A DNA stretch of 64,000 bases from Candidatus Sulfidibacterium hydrothermale (GCF_020149915.1 NZ_CP083760.1:3202087-3266086); one strand, 5' to 3'. Numbered from the stretch's first letter, positions 9,369 through 19,238 are shown. The notes: generated from the sequence alone by a model not told the origin. Made by a program: numbers and translations.

Positions 9369-10505
9369 TCATTCTTCATCCACAAAAAGATCAGCAGCAA
9401 TTCCGTCAGCAAACAATTTTCCTTCTTCAGTTAAGATATAAGCATTCCCCTTTTTTCTCACTTTCCCATTAGCAATCCAGTGCTGTATTTGTCGTAAAAA
9501 AAGTGCTTCATAACGTTTTCCGAATCCATTCCGGATATGCTCCACATCGCATCCCCATGAAGTCCGTAAAGCGGTTAATACGTATTCGTTATAACGCTGC
9601 TCTTCGGTAAGGATTTCCTTTTCCTGTATCACCCGTTCGGTAGTATCGGCCTGCGTATATTGTTTCAGGTTTTTTACGTTCCATTGTCGTGAAAAACCAT
9701 TATACGAATGGGCCGAAGGCCCTAAACCAAGATAATGCCCGCCCATCCAATAAGCCGAATTGTGTTTGGAATAAAAACCGGGCAAAGCAAAGTTGGAAAT
9801 TTCATATTGGATATACCCCCGTTTTTCTGTCTGTTCGAGCAAAATATTAAACTGACGAATACTTTGTTCTTCGTCAACCGCCGTAAGTTTTTGCTGACGA
9901 ATTAACACATCCAAAGCCGTACGAGGTTCCACCGTAAGCGCATACGACGACAAGTGCGGGATATTCCACTCAAAAAAACGGTGAAGATTTTGTTTCCATT
10001 TTTCTTCTGTCAGTGTCGGAATACCATAAATCAAATCAATGGAAAGATTCCGGAAGCCGTTTTTTTGTGCCGTTTCAATGGCCTTTATGGCCTGGGCAGC
10101 ATGATGACTGCGATGCAGATATTGCAAATCATCATCAAAAAAACTTTGCACTCCGATACTTAACCGGTTGATTTTTGTTTCGGCTTTCAATTGTTTCAGA
10201 TAATCATCCGACAAGTCATCCGGATTGGCTTCAAGGGTAATTTCTGCCTCAGGACTTAACACAAAAAGATCCTGAATTTTATCCAAAATTTGGTTGATTT
10301 CCGAAATCGTCAATAACGAAGGCGTGCCGCCTCCAAAATAAACCGTTTGGATTTGTTTGTCCGGCAGATAATCTTTGCGCCATTGCATTTCGTTCAGCAA
10401 AGCATCCACAAAAACAGAACGGTACCGGCGCGAGGCCACAGAATAAAAATTGCAATAATGGCATTTCTGCTTACAAAACGGAATATGGATATAAATACCG
10501 GACAT
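9369..10505 (-). CDS. hemW: HemW-like radical SAM protein (heme chaperone)
   Basis: Cytoplasmic radical SAM protein. The cluster motif is Cys11, Cys15, Cys18 in CKQKCHYCNF, followed by YFGGGTPSLL and LTLEANPDD-type SAM-binding segments. The residues after the third Cys are Asn-Phe; true oxygen-independent coproporphyrinogen oxidase HemN has a fourth Cys there (CxxxCxxCxC) and an extra N-terminal segment, both missing here. HemW binds heme and hands it to apoproteins; it has no coproporphyrinogen oxidase activity. The length (378) is normal. It sits directly downstream of the sensor kinase gene, 10 bases after that stop codon, so it may be cotranscribed with it. Confidence 0.9.
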   Translation of the reverse strand: MSGIYIHIPFCKQKCHYCNFYSVASRRYRSVFVDALLNEMQWRKDYLPDKQIQTVYFGGGTPSLLTISEINQILDKIQDLFVLSPEAEITLEANPDDLSDDYLKQLKAETKINRLSIGVQSFFDDDLQYLHRSHHAAQAIKAIETAQKNGFRNLSIDLIYGIPTLTEEKWKQNLHRFFEWNIPHLSSYALTVEPRTALDVLIRQQKLTAVDEEQSIRQFNILLEQTEKRGYIQYEISNFALPGFYSKHNSAYWMGGHYLGLGPSAHSYNGFSRQWNVKNLKQYTQADTTERVIQEKEILTEEQRYNEYVLTALRTSWGCDVEHIRNGFGKRYEALFLRQIQHWIANGKVRKKGNAYILTEEGKLFADGIAADLFVDEE

Positions 10506-10515
10506 GGGTATCGGT

Positions 10516-12018
10516 TTATTTCTTCAGGATAATCCGGAAAGTGGTCCCTTTGGAAGAGGAACTTTTGACAAAGATTTTCCCTTTGTGATACTCCTGAATA
10601 ATTCTTTTGGCCAAAGACAAGCCCAAACCCCACCCCCGTTTTTTGCTGGTGTAACCCGGATTAAAAACCGATTTCTGTTCGGTAATCGGAATTCCTTTTC
10701 CGGTATCAATCACATCCACAATTACCTGTTTGCTTTCTTCCTGCATGTCAATGGTAATATTCCCCTTTCCGTTCATGGCATCAATGGCATTTTTGCAAAG
10801 ATTTTCGAGTACCCAACTAAACAGAGGAGCATTTACCGGCAAGATAATTTCTTTTTCGCGCGGAAACAAAATGTTGTAATGTACCTTGCTGGGCGATCGG
10901 GGTTTTAAATAAGCAATGGTATCATAGATGATTTTGGTCAGATTATCTTCATCAAGGCTGGGGGTAGAACCTATCTTGGAAAACCGTTCGGTAATCACCT
11001 CCAGTCGTTTTACATCTTTTGTAATTTCTTCGGCCGCCTGTTTGGCATTGGATTCATCCATTTTGATCAGCTCTACCCAGGCCATAATGGAAGAAAGCGG
11101 CGTTCCGATCTGATGAGCTGTTTCTTTGGCCATTCCGGCCCAAACCCGATTTTGTTCCGATTTCCGCGAAGCACTGAAAAGCAGATAAGCCACCAACAGG
11201 AAAAAGGCAATGACCATAATCTGGGCTACCGGAAACCATTTCATCCGGGTTAACAGGTTGGAACTTTTATAAAAAATATAGGCTTTACCCTGTTCCGGAA
11301 AGTTGATTTCAATCGGCTCATTCTGTTCTTTCATCTCCTCCAGCATTTTTTGGGCATACACCGGATTGCTCATCCGTACATCATTTAAATTCCCAAACTG
11401 AAGGATATTTTTTTGTGTACTGTCGGTTACAATAACCGGCACATTAGACGAGTTAGCCGTAATCTCCGACATAAAAACAGAAATGTAATCATTAAGGATA
11501 TACTGAAGCTGATTGAAAACCAAGGAGTTTTTGTAATAAATTTTTGTTCCGGTTTGTGGAATAGGGATGGGAGGATAAACCGAAAACTCATCTTTCAGCT
11601 TTCCGCGAAAATAAAGCTGGGACGAATCTGGTTTTGGCACCAGATTCCTGTAAAAGATAATTTTCCCCTTTTCATCGGTAATGATCACCGGAATATCCTG
11701 ATTCCGGTTAATAATGCTCAGATAAAAAGTTAACTCATCAGAGGTATTATCATTACGAAGCAACCGTTTATACACTTCGGCCAAAAGTTCTACTTTTTGC
11801 CGCTCAGACTGACGTAGCTGTTTAAAAAAGGCATCCGTATATTTTACCAGACGGAGTTTCCGGTGAACAGCATCCGCCCACAACCGGACATTTTTCCGTT
11901 CGGCCTGGGCAAATTTGGCCACCAGCAAATTGGTATAAAACAACGATGCAGCAATAATCAGGATACCCAGAATGGCAAGAATCAGCTTCCAACGTTTTTT
12001 TTTCGTGTATAACTCCAC
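10516..12018 (-). CDS. Membrane sensor histidine kinase (orphan)
   Basis: Two-component sensor. From the GTG start chosen here it has a first transmembrane helix soon after ELYTKKKRWK, a periplasmic sensor region of about 230 residues, a second helix (PVAQIMVIAFFLLVAYLLF), an H-box with KETAHQIGTPLSS, and an ATPase domain with ENLCKNAIDAMNG (N box), DTGKGIP (G1) and GWGLGLSLAKRI (G2). No response regulator is adjacent. The open frame extends to a TTG at 12039, but that codon lies inside a perfect -7 element (12037-12044), so the start was placed at the first in-frame GTG (12018) after the expected transcription start. The ligand and target genes are unknown. Confidence 0.85.
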   Translation of the reverse strand: MELYTKKKRWKLILAILGILIIAASLFYTNLLVAKFAQAERKNVRLWADAVHRKLRLVKYTDAFFKQLRQSERQKVELLAEVYKRLLRNDNTSDELTFYLSIINRNQDIPVIITDEKGKIIFYRNLVPKPDSSQLYFRGKLKDEFSVYPPIPIPQTGTKIYYKNSLVFNQLQYILNDYISVFMSEITANSSNVPVIVTDSTQKNILQFGNLNDVRMSNPVYAQKMLEEMKEQNEPIEINFPEQGKAYIFYKSSNLLTRMKWFPVAQIMVIAFFLLVAYLLFSASRKSEQNRVWAGMAKETAHQIGTPLSSIMAWVELIKMDESNAKQAAEEITKDVKRLEVITERFSKIGSTPSLDEDNLTKIIYDTIAYLKPRSPSKVHYNILFPREKEIILPVNAPLFSWVLENLCKNAIDAMNGKGNITIDMQEESKQVIVDVIDTGKGIPITEQKSVFNPGYTSKKRGWGLGLSLAKRIIQEYHKGKIFVKSSSSKGTTFRIILKK

Positions 12019-12036
12019 ATCAATCCATTTAATGAC

Positions 12037-12044
12037 CAAAAATA
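12037..12044 (-). promoter_or_regulatory. -7 promoter element of the sensor kinase gene
   Basis: TATTTTTG on the minus strand is a perfect TAnnTTTG match; transcription would begin near 12030. No clear -33 TTTG was found at the right spacing. Confidence 0.5.
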
Positions 12045-12062
12045 CAAACTCTTCATCTGATA

Positions 12063-12150
12063 CGAAAACAGGCCTGTTTTATTGTACTACCTTTTTTTAT
12101 TTTAGGTAGTTCTTCCCTTCGGAAGAGAAATAAAACAGACCTGTTTTACG
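12063..12150. repeat. Branched palindromic element (outer stem enclosing two hairpins)
   Basis: An outer stem pairs 12063-12082 with 12130-12150 (one bulge, one mismatch). Between the arms are two perfect hairpins: ACTACC/GGTAGT (12086-12091 with 12105-12110, T-rich loop) and TCTTCC/GGAAGA (12111-12116 with 12121-12126, 4-base loop). Each outer arm is also a near or perfect palindrome by itself (AAAACAGGCCTGTTTT at 12065-12080). It fills almost the whole spacer between the phosphoesterase and the sensor kinase. It could be a terminator complex, a REP/MITE-like element or a structured RNA. Confidence 0.75.
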
Positions 12151-12164
12151 ACTAAAAAAAATGA

Positions 12165-14066
12165 TTAATGCACGTTGGGAGTCAAATCAACCTGCTCAAT
12201 TTTTTCAAAAGTATCCGGATTGATCACCCGCAGTGTTACTTTTTTACCGTGTACATCAAACAGCATCAATGCATGCTGGGTCGTATATTCTTTCACAAAA
12301 GAACTCCAGGGCAGTTTTTCCTGTCCGTAATACGGAGCCCCGGCCGAGCCATTGGTAATCTGCCAGATGCTGCGTTTTAATTTTACCTCCGGTTTGTCAT
12401 ACCCTTTGGGATAACGCGGTGTGTTGTTATTGATCAGCATCCGGGTATAATTATGCTCATCACCACACAACAAAGCCAAGACTTTGGAATTTTCATTCAC
12501 CAGAATATTCAAAAACTGGTCCCGGCGTTCAATGATTCCTTTTTTCACCGGTTTTCCGGCAACCCACGGACGAATTTTGTTATTTCCATGATACCACATA
12601 TCGTCACCACTGTGTCCGGCATTCGGGAAAGCAGGTGTATGAATAGTTACAAAAACATAGTCGATATTGGGATCTTTTTGCAGCTTAGCCAATGTATTTT
12701 TCAGCCATTTTAACTGGTTATCCATAATGTAAGCATGCACATTCCCGCCGGAAATGGGAATTTGACGATGATTAGGAGTATACCAATAATTGGCATTAAG
12801 AGCCACCATGGCTATGTTATCATAAATGTAATAATAAGCCGTTTCTTTATACGGTGGGAAATCAGTGGTTTTTTTATTCGGATCGTAATAGGCTCCGTCT
12901 TCAGAAGAAGGACCATTTTGCGGATTCACAAACTCATCAGCAAAAACTTTTTCGGCCGATACTTTATCAAACGGAAAGTTATCTACCGCAATACCATAAT
13001 GACTTCCGTTATCAAATATTTTCAGAAAAGCTTCATGATTTCCGGGAGCAATCACAAAAGGCATATAATGCCAATAGGGTTCTGCTGTAATTTTCCAATT
13101 GGCATATTCCAATTTTTGCTGTCCGAGACAAGAAGAATAACCATTGATCAGGTCACCGGTAAACTGCATAAATACAGCATTTTCTTTTGCTGCCAGTACA
13201 GCCATTCGTTTGACCACGTAAGCATTAACTCCGTAAACATCTCTTTCGCCGCCACCATTGGATTTACGCGAATCGCTGGCATAAGCAAAAGTAAAAGCAG
13301 TCCGGCTTCCCTCTTTAGGTGCTGTTTTAAAATAGTACGTTTCCGAATAATCCCCATAATCAACAGTATAATTATACTTTTTTCCAGGTTCCAATCCTTT
13401 GATTTGGATTTCATGGTGAGTTCCTTTTTCCTCCGGATTGGTAAAACTTTTTCCGTCCACTTTTACCACCGGCTGACATGCTTCATTGGTTTCAAAAGAA
13501 ATCACCGCACCATCGCTGGTCAGTTCATTTACAAACGGACCCTGGGTAATGGTCAGATCAGGAGTAAACGGCCCTTTTCCACGGATATTAATTCTTCCAT
13601 CATACAGGATCACTCCTTTATCATTTACCACCCGGTAACCGAGTTTCATGTGACCGGTTTTTTCCCAATTGGCAATGTCGTAACGACCTGCCAGTTCTTT
13701 TAAATTAACTCTTGCTCTTCCTTCCCTAATCGGAGCGGCTCTTTTAAAATAAACCGGATAAGCATATTTCTGCGGCAAAGAAGAGAACAAGCCATAATAA
13801 AGCGTACCGTTAAACAAATCATTATGAAAATCAAAAACAACACCGTCTTTCGTTCCTTGCGGAATAGCAGCCAGGTTTTGGATCTGTTCAAACGGCGAAA
13901 CGGTTTTTTGCGGGTATTCTTCTCCTGTTTTCGGATTTTTAAAATACAATTTACCGTTATGAGCAACGATATTGGTATACGAAAACGGGATCTTTGGAGC
14001 ATTACTCTGGGCCATTGCCGAAACCGACAACAAGGCCAATACTGTAAGATAAAATAATCTTTTCAT
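12165..14066 (-). CDS. Secreted metallophosphoesterase with purple-acid-phosphatase-like architecture
   Basis: Exported calcineurin-type phosphoesterase of 633 residues. The signal peptide ends at AMAQ (residue 20). A unique N-terminal region is followed by a fibronectin-III-like domain (about 165-250, GLEPGKKYNYTVDYG), as in purple acid phosphatases. The metal-binding motifs come in order: YASDSR, FTGDLINGY, APGNHE, TIHTPAFPNAGH and CGDEHNY. Likely substrates are extracellular phosphate esters or phosphodiesters; which one cannot be told. The protein ends soon after the catalytic domain with no T9SS sorting domain, so the periplasm is the simplest location. It is flanked by the branched palindrome downstream and a weak hairpin upstream, so it is probably transcribed alone. 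Confidence 0.85.
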   Translation of the reverse strand: MKRLFYLTVLALLSVSAMAQSNAPKIPFSYTNIVAHNGKLYFKNPKTGEEYPQKTVSPFEQIQNLAAIPQGTKDGVVFDFHNDLFNGTLYYGLFSSLPQKYAYPVYFKRAAPIREGRARVNLKELAGRYDIANWEKTGHMKLGYRVVNDKGVILYDGRINIRGKGPFTPDLTITQGPFVNELTSDGAVISFETNEACQPVVKVDGKSFTNPEEKGTHHEIQIKGLEPGKKYNYTVDYGDYSETYYFKTAPKEGSRTAFTFAYASDSRKSNGGGERDVYGVNAYVVKRMAVLAAKENAVFMQFTGDLINGYSSCLGQQKLEYANWKITAEPYWHYMPFVIAPGNHEAFLKIFDNGSHYGIAVDNFPFDKVSAEKVFADEFVNPQNGPSSEDGAYYDPNKKTTDFPPYKETAYYYIYDNIAMVALNANYWYTPNHRQIPISGGNVHAYIMDNQLKWLKNTLAKLQKDPNIDYVFVTIHTPAFPNAGHSGDDMWYHGNNKIRPWVAGKPVKKGIIERRDQFLNILVNENSKVLALLCGDEHNYTRMLINNNTPRYPKGYDKPEVKLKRSIWQITNGSAGAPYYGQEKLPWSSFVKEYTTQHALMLFDVHGKKVTLRVINPDTFEKIEQVDLTPNVH

Positions 14067-14110
14067 AGAAAAATTTTATTGATTGAATCAAAAATGTTAT
14101 TAAATAAATT

Positions 14111-14135
14111 CCTGTCTGTTCTTGACCAGACAAGG
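14111..14135 (-). terminator. Possible weak terminator after the Gfo/Idh gene
   Basis: CCTGTCTG (14111-14118) pairs with CAGACAAGG (14127-14135) with one bulged base. The minus-strand sequence after it is AT-rich but lacks a true U-run. Confidence 0.35.
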
Positions 14136-14145
14136 ATTAAAATTG

Positions 14146-15102
<957 letters not shown>

Positions 15103-15182
15103 TTAATTTTTGCAAAGATGCAAAAATTCCGTGTTACCTAAGGAGAAAAAGTATCTTTAAACTTCTTCTCCTGTTTAAATAT

Positions 15183-17633
15183 TTAAGCTTTCTTAATTAA
15201 ACGATGTAAAAACCCTTGTTTTTTGTTTGATTCATCATCTGTATAATAGCCACTTCCCTGTTTTCCATAACCATAACCATAGCCATAACCGTATCCGTAG
15301 CCATAGCCATAACCACCATCCATACTAATATCATTAATTACTATACTCATCTTCATGCCTCTCTCTTCAATATCTCTAATCAGGGCCGCAAAAACCCGTT
15401 TATTGGTAAAGTTTTGACGCACAAGGTAAATATTAACATCAGTATAAGGCATGAGAAGAAATGCATCTGTAACCAGCCCTATCGGTGGAGTATCTATTAA
15501 AATATAATCATATCGCTTTCTTAATTCATCAAAAAGGGCTGTATTTCTTTCTGATGCAATTAATTCTGCCGGATTAGGAGGAACAGGACCTGCCATGATA
15601 ATATCAAGATGGTCTATAATCCCAGAAGTTTGGATAATTTCATCGATGTTTTTTTCACCAATCAGGAATGATGTCAAACCAACTTCATTATTCAACTTAA
15701 AATCTTGGTAAATTTTTGGCTTACGTAAATCAAAGCCCAAAAGAACCGTCTTTTTTCCATATTGAGCATACACACTAGCCAAATTCATAGAAACAAATGT
15801 TTTCCCGGCAGAAGACATATCGGCTGTAACCATAATAACAACCGGCATTTTCCCCTGAACCAAATATTGAATATTGGTACGTAATGATCGGAAAGATTCA
15901 GAAACACTGGATTTAGGATAATGAGCAACAACCAGCTGCGTCTCTTTATTACTATGCAATAACTGACCTATTATTGGAAATTTAGTTATTTTCTCTACAT
16001 CTTTACGTTCAACAATCTTGTCATTCAGATAATCTTTACCCAAAACATAAATTACAGGAAAAGCTATTCCTAAAATTAAAGCAATCAAATAATTCAATGC
16101 TTTTTTTGGGAAAACCGGTATATTATTAATGTCAGCTCTAGCTTTATCGATAATTTCATTATCAGGCATATTCGATGCTTTCGTAATCTGAGCATCTGAA
16201 CGTTTTTCCAGCAAAAAAGTGTAAATATTATCTGCCAGATTAAATTTTCGCTCATAATTTAAAAGTTCCCGCTGGGTCACAGGCAAAGTAGAAAGTTTAT
16301 CACTTATCTTCTTTATTTGCCGGTCAATATCTGCTATTGCTTCATTAGAATTTTTAATAATATTAGAAACATTCTCAATGATCGCGCGTTTTGTACTGAT
16401 TATCTGACTATTAATCGTTACTATAGTAGGGCTTTTATCTGTTGAATACAATAGTGCTTCTGCTTTTTTATTAAACAATTCTATCAGCTGGGCCACCAAA
16501 GCATTCAAGGCCGGATCTTCAATCCCCATGGCAGAGGGTGCTACTAAATTGTTCAAGTTCGCCTCATTTTTCTTAATATAATCACGCAGATTTTTATAAT
16601 ACTGAGACTTGATTAATAATTCTGCTTTTTGTTTTTGAAGATCACTCAAATACTGAAAAACCTGTTGTGCCTGAAACGAAATATCCATGATTTCATTTTT
16701 CGAGCGAAATCTTTGAAGATTTAATTCTGCAGCTCTCAATGAATCAGAAATTACACGTAATTGACTATTTATAAATTTAATGGTATTCTCTGCAATTCTA
16801 TTTTTTACTTCCAGATTTCTGTCAAGATACTGTTGGGTCAGCATATTCAAATAATCAACAGATTTTTGTAAATCTGTTGATTTCAGTGAGATCTTCAAAA
16901 TAGAAGCTTCCCGATTTATCGGTTCTATCTTAATCCCCATATATCGTCTAGTAAGAGAAATATAATCATTAAAAACAAATTGATAACTATAATCAAAATC
17001 TTCTTCCGGATCAAAATTCTTGTTTAAAATTATTTTAAACGAATTATATGGGGTTTTAACCTGCTGTCCAAAACGAAATTTACCTTTATAAATTACTTTA
17101 TCTATTATGCCTTTTTCAAATTTCTGTTTAGCATAATCATATTTTTTAATTTTTTCTCCCTCTGCTTCAATAGAATATTCATTTTTATTTAAAAAATTCA
17201 ATTCGTATTTTAATCCGACAGCTTGGGGAACTGTGGTATCAAAAACGACATCAAATGGTGATGATTTATACATTTCTTGTGTCATTAAACCATCCTTTTT
17301 GTAGTAAGAAACTTCAAAATGAAGTTTACACACAGAGCGATAAGCCAACGTAAAAGAGCTCAGTTTTCCTATTTCATTTTGAACATTTTGCTGGTTATTC
17401 ATCAAACCAAAACCCAGTAAAGCAGAAGGATCCAAATTAGATTTGGTATCATTTACCAGCACCGTTGTATCCACTTCATATTCCGGGTTGGTATATTTAT
17501 TAAATAAAAAAGCAACAATAATGGCAATAAAAATAGAAATACCAAATAGATACCAATAACGTGAGAATTTGAAAAGTAACGCTTTTATATCTATACTTTC
17601 TTCCTGCTGCTGTAAATTATCGAAATTTTCCAA
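15183..17633 (-). CDS. wzc: Wzc-like polysaccharide co-polymerase and tyrosine autokinase
   Basis: Inner-membrane protein that controls chain length and opens the export channel through cycles of tyrosine phosphorylation. Its 816 residues hold an N-terminal transmembrane helix (about 35-55), a periplasmic Wzz domain with long coiled coils (to about 510), a second helix (LNYLIALILGIAFPVIYVLG), and a BY-kinase domain with Walker A in SSAGKTFVSMN, Walker A' in LLGFDLRKP and Walker B in YILIDTPP. The C-terminal tail has eight Tyr-Gly pairs (residues 775-789) and two further Tyr: a repetitive version of the usual tyrosine cluster. It is 17 bases downstream of the Wza-like gene. No matching phosphatase (Wzb type) is adjacent. 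Confidence 0.92.
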   Translation of the reverse strand: MENFDNLQQQEESIDIKALLFKFSRYWYLFGISIFIAIIVAFLFNKYTNPEYEVDTTVLVNDTKSNLDPSALLGFGLMNNQQNVQNEIGKLSSFTLAYRSVCKLHFEVSYYKKDGLMTQEMYKSSPFDVVFDTTVPQAVGLKYELNFLNKNEYSIEAEGEKIKKYDYAKQKFEKGIIDKVIYKGKFRFGQQVKTPYNSFKIILNKNFDPEEDFDYSYQFVFNDYISLTRRYMGIKIEPINREASILKISLKSTDLQKSVDYLNMLTQQYLDRNLEVKNRIAENTIKFINSQLRVISDSLRAAELNLQRFRSKNEIMDISFQAQQVFQYLSDLQKQKAELLIKSQYYKNLRDYIKKNEANLNNLVAPSAMGIEDPALNALVAQLIELFNKKAEALLYSTDKSPTIVTINSQIISTKRAIIENVSNIIKNSNEAIADIDRQIKKISDKLSTLPVTQRELLNYERKFNLADNIYTFLLEKRSDAQITKASNMPDNEIIDKARADINNIPVFPKKALNYLIALILGIAFPVIYVLGKDYLNDKIVERKDVEKITKFPIIGQLLHSNKETQLVVAHYPKSSVSESFRSLRTNIQYLVQGKMPVVIMVTADMSSAGKTFVSMNLASVYAQYGKKTVLLGFDLRKPKIYQDFKLNNEVGLTSFLIGEKNIDEIIQTSGIIDHLDIIMAGPVPPNPAELIASERNTALFDELRKRYDYILIDTPPIGLVTDAFLLMPYTDVNIYLVRQNFTNKRVFAALIRDIEERGMKMSIVINDISMDGGYGYGYGYGYGYGYGYGKQGSGYYTDDESNKKQGFLHRLIKKA
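15264..15314 (-). repeat. Six-base tandem repeat encoding a (Tyr-Gly)8 tail
   Basis: Eight consecutive Tyr-Gly codon pairs form an imperfect hexamer repeat (plus strand ATAACC, ATAGCC, GTATCC variants) inside the wzc-like gene. Each gain or loss of a unit would add or remove one phosphorylatable Tyr without breaking the frame. Confidence 0.9.
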
Positions 17634-17650
17634 GGCTATTCGATTTTAAA

Positions 17651-18445
17651 TTAATTTTTAAAGAAACTGATCAGTAACAATGCGGTAGAAAGAGCACTAA
17701 AAACTACGCCATAAGGAAAGGTTGCAAAGGAAAACTGTTTTCCCTTAAGCGGCGGCACATACACAATATCATTGGGCTTTAAATAAAAGTAAGGTGAAGA
17801 TAATATGTCTTTTTTTGTCATATCAACATGAATTACCTTTGATCCGTTCTTAGTCTGCCGAATAATGGTCACATCACTTCGTTTGGCAAAATCAGATAAA
17901 TCACCTGCCATCGAAACTGCTTCAAAAAGATTGATATTGTTTTGATAAATTTTATACTGCCCTGGTCTTTTCACTTCCCCCAACAACGTAATATTAAAAT
18001 TAACCAGTTTAACAATAACTACCGATTCCTTTAGGTAATTTTCCAGTTTTTTCTGGATAGTATCTTTCACCTGCGCAACCGTAAGGTTTTTTACATATAC
18101 TTCTCCTGTCAATGGAAACTGAATGGTTCCTTTCGTAGAAACCATGTAACTATTCAGGTAAACAGACGCATCTGATGTTATATTTTGAGAATATTGCCCC
18201 CCTCCCATAGAATTTAAAAAAAGGTTGGTTTTTTCATCCATGCTTACTACACGAATATACAAATTATCTCCCGGCTGTATCCGATAATTAATCTTCCGCT
18301 GATTTTTGAAAGATGACATAGTATCCGCTTCATTCTTTACCTGCATATAAAGGATTTTTTTTTGCGGGACACATGATGTTAAAAAGATACTTACCAAGAC
18401 AATCCAGAAAAAAAACTTAAAATAACTAAAGGTATGTTTTTTCAT
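17651..18445 (-). CDS. wza: Wza-like outer-membrane polysaccharide export lipoprotein
   Basis: Outer-membrane export channel subunit of 264 residues. The lipobox is LTSC with Cys25. The polysaccharide export (Poly_export) domain begins at NYRIQPGDNLYIRV, followed by a SLBB domain around NFNITLLGEVKRPGQYKIY and a further stretch ending IVYVPPL. A final hydrophobic segment (FATFPYGVVFSALSTALLLIS) could be the membrane-crossing C-terminal helix found in Wza-type proteins. It is the first gene of the unit wza-wzc-(Gfo/Idh) and has its own promoter upstream. It is shorter than E. coli Wza (about 380), as usual in Bacteroidota. Confidence 0.9.
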   Translation of the reverse strand: MKKHTFSYFKFFFWIVLVSIFLTSCVPQKKILYMQVKNEADTMSSFKNQRKINYRIQPGDNLYIRVVSMDEKTNLFLNSMGGGQYSQNITSDASVYLNSYMVSTKGTIQFPLTGEVYVKNLTVAQVKDTIQKKLENYLKESVVIVKLVNFNITLLGEVKRPGQYKIYQNNINLFEAVSMAGDLSDFAKRSDVTIIRQTKNGSKVIHVDMTKKDILSSPYFYLKPNDIVYVPPLKGKQFSFATFPYGVVFSALSTALLLISFFKN

Positions 18446-18493
18446 TATACTGTACGGTTTAAAACAGCAAACCTGTAAGGGGAAAGCTGTCTA

Positions 18494-18524
18494 CAAAGGT
18501 AAATGTTTTTTAAAATAAACCAAG
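18494..18524 (-). promoter_or_regulatory. Promoter of the wza-wzc unit
   Basis: CTTG (18524-18521), 19 bases, then TACCTTTG (18501-18494) fit TTTG-N19/20-TAnnTTTG with one mismatch. Predicted transcription start near 18487 and a leader of about 42 bases. Confidence 0.65.
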
Positions 18525-18533
18525 AAATTTATC

Positions 18534-19115
18534 TTAATTTTTACTCAAATTCCCCTCCAAAACATACTCAACAACCTGTGGAAAATGGTTATATTCCAAC
18601 TGATGAATTTTTTGGGCCAGGGTTTCGGGTGTTTCTTCCGGAGCAATTTCTGTTTCGGCCTGAAAAATAATTTGCCCGTCATCATACTTTTCATTGACAT
18701 AATGAATGGTTATCCCGCTTTTTCTCTCCCCGGCGGCAAGAACCGCTTCATGCACATGGCTGCCATACATTCCTTTTCCACCAAAGCGGGGAAGTAATGC
18801 CGGATGAATGTTAATGATTCTTTGCGGATAACGAAGAATTAACTCCGACGGGATTTTCCATAAAAAACCGGCCAAAACCAATAAATCGGGGTGCCATTTT
18901 TCAATTTTACCGATTAAAATATCCGGATTCCGGAAATCCTCCCGCGAAACAACTTCCACAGGTACCTGCAGAGCCGTTGCCCGTTTGATCACACCGGCTT
19001 TCGGATTATTAGTAAAAACAGCGACCACACGGGCCGTTTTTTTCAAATGAAAGTAACGTATAATATTTTCTGCATTAGTACCATTTCCAGAAGCAAACAG
19101 TAAAAGGTTTTTCAT
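18534..19115 (-). CDS. purN: Phosphoribosylglycinamide formyltransferase (PurN)
   Basis: Third step of de novo purine synthesis: transfers a formyl group from 10-formyl-THF to GAR. Motifs: LLFASGNGTNAENII at the N-terminus (phosphate binding), INIHPALLPRFGG with the catalytic His, and HYVNEKYDDGQII with the catalytic Asp. The open frame runs upstream to 19154, but the ATG at 19115 is chosen because it puts MKNLLLFASGNGTN at the N-terminus, where the family begins. About 194 residues is normal. It is divergent from acpP, and a paired-arm structure lies about 70 bases upstream in its probable leader. Confidence 0.92.
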   Translation of the reverse strand: MKNLLLFASGNGTNAENIIRYFHLKKTARVVAVFTNNPKAGVIKRATALQVPVEVVSREDFRNPDILIGKIEKWHPDLLVLAGFLWKIPSELILRYPQRIINIHPALLPRFGGKGMYGSHVHEAVLAAGERKSGITIHYVNEKYDDGQIIFQAETEIAPEETPETLAQKIHQLEYNHFPQVVEYVLEGNLSKN

Positions 19116-19184
19116 CGGTTTATCTTTTTGTATTTTATTGACCATCAGAAACAACCCGCGATAAAATCACTGTTTTTCCGCAAG

Positions 19185-19238
19185 TTTTGCCTGTTATTTC
19201 ATCCGGGAGGTTTCATCACGGGCCCGTTTCAGGCAAAA
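19185..19238 (-). repeat. Inverted repeat in the probable purN leader
   Basis: TTTTGCCTG (19185-19193) pairs perfectly with CAGGCAAAA (19230-19238). Inside, CGGG (19204-19207) can pair with CCCG (19223-19226). No T-run follows, so it does not look like a terminator. It does not match a riboswitch class I know. Confidence 0.5.

Noticed and set aside
9369..10505. Oxygen-independent coproporphyrinogen III oxidase (HemN)
   Set aside because: The fourth Cys of the CxxxCxxCxC motif and the N-terminal extension of HemN are missing.
12735..13703. Long open frame (322 codons) on the plus strand
   Set aside because: It is antisense to the metallophosphoesterase, whose motifs are unmistakable; the plus-strand translation has no domain or signal sequence.
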